The notes under the pieces were generated by a model. The model was not told the origin of the DNA and ran no database searches. It saw nothing but the letters and a program-made list of their open reading frames with translations. Positions 50,801-63,500 of a stretch of 64,000 nt of DNA are shown in pieces. Positions within the stretch are counted from its first letter, which is position 1; the number at the start of each line of letters is the position of its first letter. The stretch is from Cinclus cinclus. Its lineage: Eukaryota > Chordata > Aves > Passeriformes > Cinclidae. Position numbers and translations under genes: made by a program. The stretch is taken from NCBI RefSeq assembly GCF_963662255.1, contig NC_085047.1, positions 106,820,181 through 106,884,180 of the forward strand, written 5' to 3'.

Positions 50801-53800
50801 AAAGGGCTTGAGTTCCTATCTAACTACCCTTTCTACCATAGGAAACCCCCAAGCATTCTTGGCTTCACAAGTCTGAAATATTTATTCACACAGGCTCACT
50901 TAAGTAAAAGCTAATTGCATCCTACCTATCATATAGAAAGGTGTACCACTGGATTACTGATAAAACTAACCAGTAGGTTGGGAAGGAAATACTTTTGTTG
51001 CCTTCACCTTTTATTGAAAGAGGTTTTTTACAGATGCAGTGCCTAAAAAAGGGATTCCAGCAGCCCACACCATTCTAGGGAGAGGGCAGCAGAGCTGAAG
51101 TGTTTTTACCAATTTTGACAGAGCTTGACTCTTTTCACAATAATCTTTTTCTGCTTTCTTGCCTCTGGGTGAGTTCATGATTCCCTTCTCAGCAGGTCTC
51201 TAGATCTAATAAACTCCAAGCCTCAGCAAATCCCAGCTGATAAAAGGAGGAGCTTGTTCCTTCACCTGGCTGCACCTTGAGGATAAGGAAGACTATTAAT
51301 CTCTGCAGGACAAGAACACTACAGTATTTGCACTTTCCTTCTTTGCTTTCTGCCAGATTCCTGCTGTGGCTAGACACACCCTCTAGGATAAAACAGGATA
51401 CTCTTCAGCAAGAACTCGTTAATCATATAAAAGTTTCTAATGTCATTTCCAAGAACAGCAAAGATCGTCTGAAAGACTGCCTACCTGTCATATGATACAT
51501 ACCCTAATTCCAGTGCTTGCACTGGGTCTTCATTAAAAAGAAATCACATGTCCAGCTGCTAATGTACTTCTTGGTTCAGTGATAATTATTCAATAGTGGT
51601 CAGGCTAGATCAGGCAAAGAGCTTTAATCTGTAAAACAGGACTGAGCAATAGATGAGGGCTTTCGTTTTTAGGGATTTTTTTACACATTTGTGCAACAAT
51701 AAAATTGAAGGCAGTCAGGCTACTGAGAAGGGAATTTGGGATTTTTTTTTTTTGTTAATGTATCAAAATACCACCAAAAAAATGCAGAAATTCAAGAAGT
51801 GTAACAACGATCTGGTTTCTTTAGGTTCATTGGCACATGTCTGTAATTTCTAGGTAGAGCCATCCATGATAATAGGGTGATTTTCATTTTTTTTTTCCTC
51901 AAGTACTAGCTCTTAAGTTTGCTCTGATTTCTACATTCCTCACTTTCTTACTCTTTCATCTTTCCAGCAGTCAACTTTCACAGTTATTCTAAATTCTGTG
52001 TCAGTAACACTCATTTGAAAATCTTGTCTGAAAGTAGCAACAGAATAAGCAACTGTTCTGCTGAGTACTTTTAACAAAAGAAGTATAGAAAAACCCCCTG
52101 CACTTTGGTCCATGCAAACCAGAAGCCATCCAGGCCCACAGGTTGTTTTTTATTTTTTGAGTTAGGTAATACTGGACAACCATGCCATGAGTAAAGAAAA
52201 ATAGAAAAAGCAGAGAATGTGAGGCTCTGGAACAAGTGTGGACAAATCACTGGTTACATCTGCTAAGAAATGATGCTTAGCACAGTTTGCTGCTGCTGAA
52301 CATTATCCAGGGACATAAGACCTGCCAAAGGAAGTGAGAGGAGGAATGTTTTAATGGAAAACTTTCTGAAAAGCAGAGTGAAAGCAAAGGGTCACTGAGT
52401 TGATTTTTTTGAAAGAGTGATTGCTGGAAAGGGGCAGAAAAACATGAAATTGAGCAATTAGGCATGGAGAACCAGGCAAGCTTTTTTAGATGGAGGCTGC
52501 AACCAAGATTTTGCAAGGGAGACTGGTAGGAAAAGGTTATTTAGTTTCATGAATAAGAGGAAAACAATTTCAGAAAAATGGATCCGGTGTGTTTTCTCAA
52601 GAGTAACAAACATATTTTTTTTTAAGATGGAACTCAGTGAGTTAATGAAAAGTGTATATTTGGTGTGGTGCTTAAGGGATTAATGGAAGATGTATATATT
52701 TTTGAGGAAGATTGGGACAGAAACAACACAAAGATTTAGAAATAAGATAGAGTATTTTAAATTTAAAATTTAATTTACAAGCCAGCAATGTGCCATTGTA
52801 GAAAGAAGGCAAATATTATCTTGTCCTGCATTAAGCAGAGCACTGTCTACTGTTTGAGAGAGCTGATCCTTGCACTGTGCTCCAGCCTTGAAGATACTCA
52901 AAATCAAACGGACACTGTCCTGAGCAACCTGTTCTCACAGACTTGTCTTTGAACACATATTTGGACCAGAGGATCTTCACAGCTGCCTTCCTGCCTCAGC
53001 TGGTCTGTGATCCTAAACAGGAAGGAGGCAGAAAATACAGCATTTGGTACAACAGTCAACCAGTATTTCTCTGCAAATATTTATTGCTGCTGCAGCATAA
53101 AAGAGCACTGATGTGTGAATGCAATACAATGAAATACACAAATATGTGTGACTGTAAGCACAATGACACAATAGACAAAAGCTGGATATAAAACCAGACA
53201 AAGAGGTAGCAGAATAACCACAAAGGAGGAAAATGGAAACTAAAGGTAAAGAAAGGTTTTTCTTCCTCAAAGCAGCATTTGATATTTAAGAATTGGGGCT
53301 ATATTGGCAACACTGCCAAAATCCTGTTTCCAAAAGAGTCCTGTAAATATTACATGACTAATTTTCTCATCTGGTAAAATCACTTAATAGCAAACATGGG
53401 TTTACATAACACTTTCAGGGAAACAAGACAATCTCTTGGATTTGATTACACAAAAGGGAAAAAATTCAAATTATTTCTGTAACCACTAAGCAAAACACCA
53501 AAGACAGTGGCCACAGGCCAAATAATTATATTTCCATAGTGAAAGGTATGAATGCTGGCATCAAGAATCCCAAAAGAGCAGAGAAATTTCTGAAAACCAG
53601 TAAAGGCAGGAAAGTTATAGATCAGGACAATGTGGATGGCTCCTAAGTCATTAATAATAAGGAATGTTTGTATCTTTCTGGATATTACAGAAATGCTGAA
53701 AAAAATGTAAGGTTGTAATGTCAAGAAAAATTAGCTATATTTTTTCCCATTAAATTGTTTATCTTTTCTTTCATATTAGGTAGCTGGCATCTTTAATTAC

Positions 53801-56800
53801 TTGGAAAAGCTATTGGTAAAGGGAAGAACAAGATAAATCATCAAAATTAGAGATGTTTAGTATTTGTGCCATTTCTTTTTTTTTTTAACCTCACATCATA
53901 TCAAGCTGCACAAACATCATTATTTGCAACACAGAAATTGTAACCTAAGAATTATAGTGACTATCACATATCTGTATCATCATTAAGCTCAAGAGCTATT
54001 CATGCTAAGTCACAGAGGGCAAAATAAATTCATAGAAGATGTCTATAAAATAATTATACAAACCATATACAATGATAAGGAGCACTTACAGAGCATAATT
54101 AACATTTTGCTATGGATTTGCTATTGCCAGTAAATGGGAAATATTTCACAATATCCTTGACTCACCCATGTGTGATACATGATGCAATCAATTTCCATGG
54201 AAATTTGTACCTACCCTTTTACTAGAACAGTACTTTGAACCCCATATTATTATATCTCGGCAAAATTCAGGATTAAGCACCCACAGACTGCAGAGAAAAG
54301 TGGGCATATTATTGACAATGTTCTCTGGTAGCCCTGAGGAGCTCTAAAGTACAGCTGCTAAGGTCAACAGTCCTGGTCTCTGATGACTACCCTGAAGGGT
54401 TGGGCTTTTTTTTACTGAAGTGTTTGAATCCCTTGAGTCATTCCAAAGAAAAGACTGGGCTCTGGAGACCACATCCCCACGTGTCCCCAATAACATCCCA
54501 CAGGGGACCCAACTGTCCCTTCAGTGTGAAGCACAAGCTCTCCTAAAGAGCAGAGGCTGCTTGGTCACTGCCTTGCTGCCTTTCAGCTGTGGTTAAGGAG
54601 AGAGCAGAGAGGAGACAATTTTAGCCATTCTGTTGCTGGCTTTGCTGCCAAGAAATGTGACCTCTGGGATGAACTGAGCAGGTCTGACCAGCTCTGCACA
54701 GCAGTGGGTGGGTACTTCCCATTAACTCCGCGGGTTCTTAGAGCAGCCCGGGGGAAAGGACAAACTACCTGTACCTTGACACACAGCCCTGGCAGTTGTT
54801 TAGGGCAGGGAAGGGGAGGAGAAGCAAAGTTACCCCTTTTGCTGTTTTAATTGTTAAATTGAATTACTTATGATTTGGACATACCTCTTACATGGTGGAG
54901 TATTTCTTAATGCAATAAATTTCAACCTGACATGAGGAACAGTGGGTATCTTTGTAGAGCAGGAGGGAAGGAGCTTTGTCCTGTAAAAAATTTCTTTTTA
55001 TGAAACCACTTGAGAATTGAGAATTTGTTTTACCTGAAGACTTGAAAGAATAATTATTGTACTTTTTTTCCTTTTTTTTTTCCCTTAATTCTCCAGTCTT
55101 CAGGCTTACAGCCACAGAACATTATTTGAGTGACCTGTTCCAGGTAACATCAGGCATGTTTAAAGGCACAAAGGTGAGAAGGAACATTTGAGCCTATTAA
55201 GATTTGAATTGATGAGATAAGACTTAATTTATAAGATTTTCTAAGAAAGGGATGCTTCACCTTTGAACTGCTTCTGTATCAGAATACAGCCCAGCTCCCC
55301 ATTCTTTGCCTTCTGACGTAAATGAACTGAGAATTACTTGTGAAAGTGCAGAATGAACTTTCCACAACAGGTGAAATTCCTTATAATCAAGACAGCCTGG
55401 GGATTTGAACCAACAAACGAGAGGCAGAGCAACTGTGGAATAAGTAAAGCATCCTCACCTGCTGCTCTTCATGTAGAAGGCCGCACCACATTCAAGGAAA
55501 GTATCTTCTCACCTTTCTTCCACAACAGCCTCTTCCTCAGTGAGTGATTACATATCAGATTTCCTTGGGAGGCTGATTGTTTAAAGTTTACCTGATGAGG
55601 GCTTTTTATGTAGCCAAAAGTTAGTGTGCCATTCTTAAATCCTCCCTCTCCTACCCACAAAGCTCCCAGGACAAATGTACTTTGTTAGCTAGGACCTACT
55701 GTTTTAAGTACACTGTCTAAACTGCCAAACTATTTAAAAAATTAAACCTTCTACTGATGTGTATAAGAAAAACAGCATTTCAGCCTCAGAAGAGCTCTGT
55801 GTTTTATATCAGGCTTCTAATTATTACGAAATTTTAAAGAGGAAGAGGCAAAAAGATAATAGGAAACGGTATTTTTTGAAAGATATGGAAAAATTATTTT
55901 ATTTGGATGTTGTGTCCTCTGATAACTTAAGGCATAGCATAACTGAATGTCTAGGCAAATACAGATGGTGTTTTCAACCCTAGAAGAGGGTGATTGTGGG
56001 ACTTTCTAAGTTCTCTCCCAACCTAAATAATTTTATTAAAATAATGGCATTGAACTATTAGAAAGCTACTTACTACTTTATGCTACTGGATGTACATAAT
56101 GATGTTATTTTAATGTAATATCTGGAATTATTACGTTATACAAACTTTATGTCTGCTTTTATTATATATATATGAATACATTTACTCAATTATATGTATT
56201 ATATCTACATGTATTAATTATTTTGTGTACATACCATTTATTTTCAAAGTTCACATAATGCATTTATTGTGAATTAATAGAACTGTATTTCTCTACATTT
56301 TATATGCCTCCAAGATTTCTAATGCCCTCAGTTCTCTTTTGTTTTAGCAGCCTCACATGCTCCACCATCTGAGAAGTCTGTACAAAATACACCATGGATG
56401 TAGGTCTTTTCTGCTCACTCACCGTTTTCATGTTGTTTAAAAAAGTACAGCAAAAAAACAGTAAGCAAAGATTACAGAAAGAAACTCATTTTTACGTTAA
56501 AATTTTAATCTTGTTTCTTTCTTAAGTAAGCAGTGACAAAGCAAAGCAAACACACACATCAAGCCCATTCTAGGGTATCCACAGGAGACAGACACCTTTC
56601 CTCGCCTTCTTAAATTCACTGCAAAAGATTCCTCTGACTGCAGGGGGAGCAAGAATTTTCCTAAAGTATTTTTGAAGCATTTAGCTGTGGTGCACTCACT
56701 GTGCTGCCTTACTTGTTAGCTAGATAGTTATTTCTCCATAGAGCAGAAAGAATACACTATATGCATAGCATATGAAACACTGAGCAGTGTGTTGCCTCAG

Positions 56801-58599
56801 GTTGACTCCCTGCAGAAACAAATGTATAAAAGAGGATAAAGTTAGTAATTTAATTTCTTTTCATTATTATACTAAAGATATAATTTCATATAGAATGAAC
56901 AGCCAGATATAAATTTATCTTGGAATAACAGGAATCTTACATTGTTAGAAAGGTAATTTTTCTACTTCTCCAATAAATAAATTAATTTTACCAGTGCTAC
57001 ACTGATGTTGTGTACATGAATATGTAGCCTTATGATTTTATCTATGCCCCTATTATCTTTTGTCCTAAGATCCTCAATAAGGAGTATATATGGACAAAAC
57101 ATTCTTTTGTAGTCACTAGAATCTTATTAAACTGCATAGAAGAATCAATGCAGCTTCTAAAAGTTAATGTACTCACAGGGATGACTCAGAAATAAGGCAG
57201 CTGGAACAGTTTCCACCCCAGCTAAACTCTGCCCCTAAGAAACTTCTGTTCCTGCAGAAGAGCACTGTAACCTGGAAAGAACCAAATGCTATGAGTAAGC
57301 TCTTCTGATAATGGAGAAAGAGCATTATTGCAATTAGAAGTTGATAACAAGGAGCATCAATATGAAGACTGACATACATTCTGTTAACAAACCACTGATA
57401 GGTAGATTGAAATGTCAGAGGGCCTGGAATATTGAGGGGATAACATGACTGCAGTGTGCCACAGTTATCAGGAACTCACCTTAGGAAACCTGAGCAGGAA
57501 ACTGTGTTTTGAGGTATATTAAAGAAAAGCAGGAGCCTGCTGTTGGGAAACGATTCAGACAGTGTATAAATTCAGCATCATTTGACCATGTCTAGAACTC
57601 CACAGTAACCTATTGAAATAGCCATAAGTGATAGCATCCTCAAGTTGCAAATATAAGCCTGTAACAAATACCTCCTGCTGCACAAGTGTCTGTGCTTTAG
57701 AATCCAGAATGCAAACCTGACCACTCAGCTTGCCTGCAATGCTCCCATCTAAGTGTTACCTTATGGCCATCCCAGGGAAAGACACCCCTTATCTTCACCT
57801 CTGTTCCAGCATCCTGCCTAGCAGGTTTGGCTGTAAAAAAACCAGCTGGGTCTGACAGAGGCAGGTGTTAACCCCAGCATTGCCCTGGGTTTCCAGGACT
57901 GACATAGGCCTGGTGTCTGGGCTGGATCAGGACAGTATGGTCAGCAGTTCATCCTCACCTTCCAGGACTGGAGCAGGAAGAGCTGAATTGGTCACTGTTT
58001 CAGACAAGTCTCTTCTTTTTGTGTGTCATGCTCCTCCACCAGTGCACCAGGAAAGTGCAATCTTTACATTAGCTTTTCTAAGTATTGCTTAAAATATGTG
58101 GTTTCAGCAGATGCTCAGAAAGCAAACAAAAAATCATCAAAATGTCAAATTCAGTCTTTGAAGATCAGTTCATATATCGACTTTCTCTTTGGGTAACTGG
58201 GCTTCTTGCCTTAATGATATCTACTAGATATGTCATGGCTTTCTCATATTTTCCTCAGGATGCTTTTGAGTTTACCTCACAAACTCAGTTATCCTCCACT
58301 ACCGAAAAGCCTTTTTCTCTTGGCCAGTTTCATTGATGACTTAGTTATCTTCCTTTTGGTGTTTTGCTGGTAGTTTATTTTAGTGGATTATATCTGAGAG
58401 TTTCTTCTTTCTAGAGCAGGGTTGTTACTTTCTTTCTCCATGAGCACAGTTTTGAGGTTCTGCTCTGGCAACCACAGAAGGAAATATATGCAATATCTCC
58501 AAGATTTCAAATCCAATTAAATTCTGAGTACAAACACAGCAAGGCATCTTTTTTGAAGCACAGCAAAACTGGTGTTCATTTCAGTGTCCAGGTGAGGTG
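47816..58599. other. Non-coding sequence
   Basis: No gene was recognised in about 10.8 kb. T-runs lie at 49939-49951 and 51742-51753, and an AT dinucleotide tract at 56164-56173. GC-richer patches lie at about 54440-54820 and 57850-58050. A minus-strand donor-like AAAAG|GTAAGT lies at 49933/49932. A faint CR1-tail resemblance at about 55980-56035 is too weak to call. Any remaining 5' part of TASL could lie here, but I cannot locate it. Confidence 0.5.
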
Positions 58600-59010
58600 T
58601 ATTTTCCCCCCATCATAGGTTAGGAATATTATTCCTTAATTTAGTATTCCCACTGTAAAGACACTCCCCTCCACTCCAGCAAGAGGGACAAAAGGCAGAG
58701 ATTACAGGTTGAGATTTATTGGACATAGCAATGAGATAAGAAAAGGAGCAGTAAAACAGCATTAATAACAAAAGCATACAAAACATGGATGACTTAACCG
58801 CAAAAAGATGCTCACTGACATTCCAATAGTTCCATCTCCTCTATACTCTCCCACTAGGTAAAGTTATAGGCAGCAGTGAGATGTCCATTAGGTTTTCTCT
58901 TCCTAGGGCCAAGCAAACCCATCTCTCTCAGCTGTCTGTACATAATCTGAGTTCCCCAGAACTCCACCTGCACGTAACTAACACCATTTTTCCTTCCAGT
59001 ATAAGCAGAG
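58600..59010. mobile_element. Possible decayed LTR-element fragment
   Basis: The stretch has unusual A/G-rich phrasing (AGATTACAGGTTGAGATTTA, GCAATGAGATAAGAAAAGGA, CTTAACCGCAAAAAGATG). It reminds me of avian endogenous LTR-element sequence but matches nothing that I can name. No terminal repeats or target duplication were seen. A repeat-library search would decide. Confidence 0.22.
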
Positions 59011-59964
59011 CATAAAGAATCTCCAGAAGACCTCAGTGTAGCTGAGCTCTCCCATCAATTTTATGAGAGATACCCTTGTTTTGTAATGTAAAATTAGAAA
59101 CATCAAATGTATTAAAGTTGTTCACAAAAGCAGACAGTACAGTCTAGTCTTCATGATAATAATGCAGCCATTAACTTCTCCAGAATTTCCTAATAGATGG
59201 CTAACATTTGATTTGATGATATGGAGGCTGAAGGTCTGTCAGCAGCTGAGGCAATCTAAGAGGTTGCAGCTGCTGAATATTTCATGCTGTCCTCAGTCTC
59301 CTCCACATCATCTCCTACTTATTCTTAACCTTTCCCATGCTCCTTGCTATGGTAAGCTCTGCTTTTCCACCAGCTCTGGCACTCATTACAGCAAGTGAGT
59401 CAATTCAGCTTCTTGGCAGAGAACAATCCGCTTTTATTTTGTCTGGGTATGTTTTCTGCCATAGTAATGAGCTCCGACGACTCAAGAGAGAATCCAATAA
59501 AAACCAGACCCCTTGTACAACAAGCAGAAACTGCATGGCCAGGATCAGGATGATAGTGGTAAAAACATTATCCTTTAGAATCTGTGTGAGGCTAGATCTA
59601 CTTATCCTGTGGAATCCTGCCTCTGCCAGTTATTACCAGTTTATTCAGTCCTGTCTTCTCTGAGGGCAACATGAATCCAGTTACTGATTCCCAAGAAAGG
59701 CAGCAGCCAAGGAAAGCAATGCCTTTGGACCTCAGAGAAAGATGTGCTTTACCTCTGCTCTGCTAAGCACTTGCTATGTGACCATTGACCTGTAATTTAG
59801 CTGCTCTAGGCCCACCTCCATATCTGTACAAAAGAAATGCCATAGAATATATATAAAAACCCTTTGAAGTTCATAAACAAATGTACGGTTCCTGAGGGCA
59901 TCTAATTACCTAGAGTAAATTACTAGATCACTTTGTAATAATCAGTACTGAATTCTCAATTCAT
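59011..59964. other. Non-coding sequence
   Basis: No gene or repeat family was recognised. Open frames are short and without familiar content. Confidence 0.5.
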
Positions 59965-61645
59965 ATAGAATCACAGAATCACTAGATCGGAAGAGACTTT
60001 CACGATCATCAAGTCCATCCCATGCCCTAACACCTCAACTAAACCATTGCACCGAGTGACACTTCCAATCTTTTTTTAAACACATCCAGGGATGGTGACT
60101 CCACCACCTCCCGGGCATTCCAGTACTTTATCACTCTTTCCATAAAGAACCTTTTCCTGATATCCAACCTATATTTCCCTTGGTGTAGTCTAAGACTGTG
60201 CTCTCTCATTCTGCCAGTTGCTGCCTGGAGAAAGAGACCAGCCCCCACCTGACAACAACCACCTTTCAGGGAGTTGCAGAGAGTGATAAGATCACCCCTG
60301 AGTCTCCTTTCCTCCAGGCTAAACAACCCCAGCTCCCTCAGTTGTTCCAGCATCTCCAAGTCCTTCCTAAACTGAGGGGACAGAACTGGACACAGCCCTC
60401 AAGGTGTGGCCTCACCAGTGCCAAGTACAAGGGAAGAATGACCTCCCTGCTCCTGCTGGCCACACCATTCCTGATCCTGGCCAGGAGCCATTGGCCTTCT
60501 TGGCCACCAGGGCACACTGCTGGCTCATGTCCAGCCGGCTGTGGACCAGCACCCCCAGGTCCCTTTCTGCCTGGGCACTGTCCAGCCACACCTTTAACGT
60601 CCCCAGCCTTTAACACTGCAGGGCGTTATTCTGGCCAAAATGCAGGACTCTACTTGGACTTGCTAAACTTCATCTTATTGGACTCTGCTCATCCATCCAA
60701 CCATTCCAGGCCTCCCTGCAGAGCCCTCCTACCTTCCAACAGATCAACACATGCTCCCAGCTTAGTGTCATCTGCAAATTTCCTACTGAACGACTCAATA
60801 CCCTCATTCATGTGGTCAATAAAAATATTGAACAGGACTGGCCCCAGCACAGAGCCCTGGGGGACACCACTGGTGACTGATCCCCAGCTGGATGCAGCAC
60901 TGTTCACCACCACTCTCTGGGCCGGGCCATCCAGCCAGTTCTTAACCCAGCACAGAGTGCTCCTGTCCAAGCCATGGGCTGCCAGCTTTTCCAGGAGTGT
61001 GCTGTGGGAGACAGTGTCAAAGGCCTTGCTGAAGCCCAAAGAGACAACATCCAGAGCCTTTCCCTCATCCACCAGGTGAGTCACCTGGTCATAAATGGAA
61101 GCCAGGTTGGTCAAACACGACCTTCCCCTCCTAAACCCACACTGGCTGGGTCTGATACCCCAACCATCCTGTAAGTGCTGTGTGATGACACTCAGTGTAA
61201 ACTGTTCCATCACCTTACTGAGGTCAGGCTAACTGGCCTACAGTTACCAGGATCCTCCTTCCCACCCTTTTTGTGAATGGGTGTCACACTGGCCAGCATC
61301 CAGACATTTGGAACTTTCCCAGTGAGCCAGAACTGCTGGTAAATAATGGAGAGTGGCTTTGCAAGCTCATCTGCCAGCTCCATTATCACCCTGGGATGGA
61401 TCCCATCCAGCCCCATAGATTTATGAACATCCAAGCAGCTCAGCAGTTCTCTGACTGCCTCCTCCTGGATAATAGGGGGACCATTCTGCTCCCTGACACC
61501 ATCTGCCAAGCCAAGAGGACAGCTGTTCTGAGGACAAGCTGTCTTCCCACTAAAGACTAAGGCAAAGAAAGCATTAAGCACTTCTGCCTTCTCCTCATCT
61601 GCAGTTACTAAGTCCCCTCTGGCATCCAGTAGAGAATAAACAATT
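59965..61645 (-). mobile_element. CR1 LINE, 5'-truncated, minus orientation (about 1.7 kb)
   Basis: This is the longest transposable element here. On the minus strand it runs from the ORF2 region just before the reverse transcriptase domain (about 61640) through the RT domain and the C-terminal region to the 3' UTR. It ends at 59965 with 'GATTCTGTGATTCTAT', the CR1 octamer terminus. The 5' part, including ORF1 and the endonuclease, is missing, which is normal for CR1 insertions. It is the best preserved CR1 in the window. Confidence 0.95.
60039..61640 (-). pseudogene. Broken CR1 ORF2 (reverse transcriptase) remnant
   Basis: CR1 ORF2 encodes an endonuclease/reverse transcriptase. Here it is readable in several pieces. 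An upstream piece (61640-61210) includes 'EEAVRELLSCLDVHKSMG'. It breaks at about 61210, where a few bases seem deleted between 'SLTSV' and 'MEQF', shifting the frame. The next piece (61213-60692) carries the RT core: '[12 protein letters not shown]', '[10 protein letters not shown]', '[10 protein letters not shown]' and 'FADDTKLG' (FADD at 60778-60767). It ends at an in-frame TGA (60691-60689), where the family has Trp. Two further pieces, 60616-60338 and 60359-60039, cover the C-terminal region ('[13 protein letters not shown]', 'RELGLFSLEERRLRGDL', 'VVESPSLDVFKKRL'). The motif A catalytic Asp (expected LDFSKAFD) is Gly at 61036-61034, so the copy is dead even apart from its frame breaks. 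Confidence 0.93.
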
Positions 61646-62645
61646 CCTATCTGAGGGTGCTGCACAGTAATACACCACACCATCACCAAACTGAGACAGA
61701 AAACCAAAAAGATGGGATATATTTTCTTTACTGAGTATGTATTTTCCTTAGTAGAATACATATTTGACAGTATGCTTGAATAAAACTATCCTTCTGTACT
61801 CCCTATGGATATACGTCACCTCCCACTTGAAACTTTATACTCACTTCCTTTGTTTTAGTTCTTCTGCATGATGTAAGAGCTCAGGTTTGTGCAGGATTAA
61901 CAGAATTTAAACTCATTGTAGCAACAGCGTCAGGATCTTCATGTAGTTCCACTGCTGCTTCTTGGTTTTAATACCTTCACTACATATGAAAACCAGAGCA
62001 TGGAGTGTATATCACTAAATTTTCAACCTCCAACTAGGATGTAGAGGCAAAATTATCAAACATGAGTATTTATAGCAATTTACCTTTTTGCTAATCCTAC
62101 TATTGTATGCAGCAATTTCACATAAGTCTATTTTTGGAAATATCCACTGTACAGTGGAAAAAAATATGTGGAAATATGTCTCTTATGACCAGCAGTTGCC
62201 TTGCCTCTCCTAACTTAAGGCTAAAGTAAAGTACAGAATGAGTCTATGAGTATTGGTGAGTCTATCATCATCTTATGGAGCACTAATTAGATTAGTTCAT
62301 TTGATTAAAAAAAAGAAGCTAACAAAATACAGTACTTATGAAAACAGTAGAAAGCTAACTCATTTTTAATGTGTATGGAGGTTATAGTTTCAGGAGTAAA
62401 TTTTTCAGTAATTTACCATAATTTTTTATGGAAGCTGGAAGATTAAGTACCTCAGTTAAGGATTTTGAAGCATGGAGTAGCTACTACACCACTAATAAAT
62501 ATTTATATTCTCTGAATTATTCATTTTCATTCCCAAGAACATTTACTTTTATCTATACAAAATTCTTGTGGGGTTTTTTGGTTTTTTTTCCTGATTTCTC
62601 CATTTTGATTTGAATAATTGGCTTTTAATAATATAATCATTTGGC
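61646..62645. other. Non-coding sequence
   Basis: AT-rich. No gene or repeat was recognised. Confidence 0.55.
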
Positions 62646-62758
62646 TTTGAGCAACCTGGTCTAATGAAAGGTGTCCCTGGCACTGGCAGGAGAATTATCA
62701 CTACATGATCTTTGACATCCCTTCCAACCTAAGCCATTGTGTGATTCTATGACTCTTG
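62646..62758 (+). mobile_element. CR1 LINE 3' tail, plus orientation
   Basis: This is a short piece with the signature CR1 3' UTR order: 'TTGAGCAACCTGGTCTAATG', 'AAGGTGTCCCTGGC', 'CATCCCTTCCAACCTAA' and the terminal 'TGTGATTCTATGACT'. It is about 110 bases and heavily 5'-truncated. Confidence 0.9.
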
Positions 62759-63036
62759 TAAAGACTTATTGGCTTAATAACTGCTTTTCAAAGGACTTAG
62801 TATTAGCTGTCTTCAGAATGTGAATTTGTTTTCATTATTTATTTTTTTATTGTCCACCAGAAAGACAGCAACTGCAATGATTACTCAGGGTTTGAACACT
62901 GTGAGAGTGATTCTAAATATAAAATGTCATTCGGGGAAAACTATTGTCTAATACCAGGTCAGAAGTAAAACATATCCTGTGAAACATTCATTGCATCACA
63001 GCAGTCACGGCTTCACAATAAAACTGTTCTTGCCAA
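62759..63036. other. Non-coding spacer
   Basis: Nothing was recognised between the CR1 tail and the GC-richer island to its right. Confidence 0.5.
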
Positions 63037-63500
63037 ATGGTGACAGGGTACTACAAGTGCCAAAACAAACGTAGGGAGACGGAACACAGAATGGGTCATT
63101 GTAATCGCCCTGCCCTCCTCGGAATTTACAGAAAGGTTCCCCGCACACGGGTGTTGCAGATGATCTACAGAAATGTAAGGGCCCTGGCAGCCAAGGTCAC
63201 GACCTGTTTGTGCCAGCTCCCTGAGTCAGAGCGACGGAGTTTATCCACTGGTGCATGCACAGGCACCCTCACACATACCACTCATCTTCCCAGTAGGCAA
63301 AAGGGTGCATGAGTAGCGTGACTCATTACCCTGGTGCCCTGCACACTTTACAACTACACCTGTTCCAGCCTAGCTCCAAATACGTGCCTTCTGTCCCGCC
63401 TGGGGGAACCCAGAAACCTGACAACTGTAAGGAAGTGCAGGATTTGACGGCCAAGCCCTCTCTGTCACCCTTTCCCGTCTCCCTCTGTGAGACAGAAGGG
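63037..63500. other. GC-richer, CpG-retaining island of unknown nature
   Basis: This stretch is markedly richer in G+C and CpG than its AT-rich flanks. CpGs occur in AATCGCCC, CCCCGCACACGGG, GGTCACGACC, GAGCGACGGAG, TAGCGTG, TACGTGCC, CCCGCCTG and GACGGCC. An AATAAA lies about 100 bases to the right (near 63599). It could be a young solo LTR, an unmethylated regulatory element or a non-coding exon. The open frames on both strands show no recognisable protein. Confidence 0.4.

Noticed and set aside
55980..56035. Possible CR1 tail ('CTCCCAACCTAAATAATTTTATT')
   Set aside because: Only a faint resemblance over about 50 bases, with no preceding CR1 sequence.
60198..61079. 293-codon open frame on the plus strand
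   Set aside because: It is the antisense of the CR1 reverse transcriptase and starts at GTG. The real coding content is on the minus strand.
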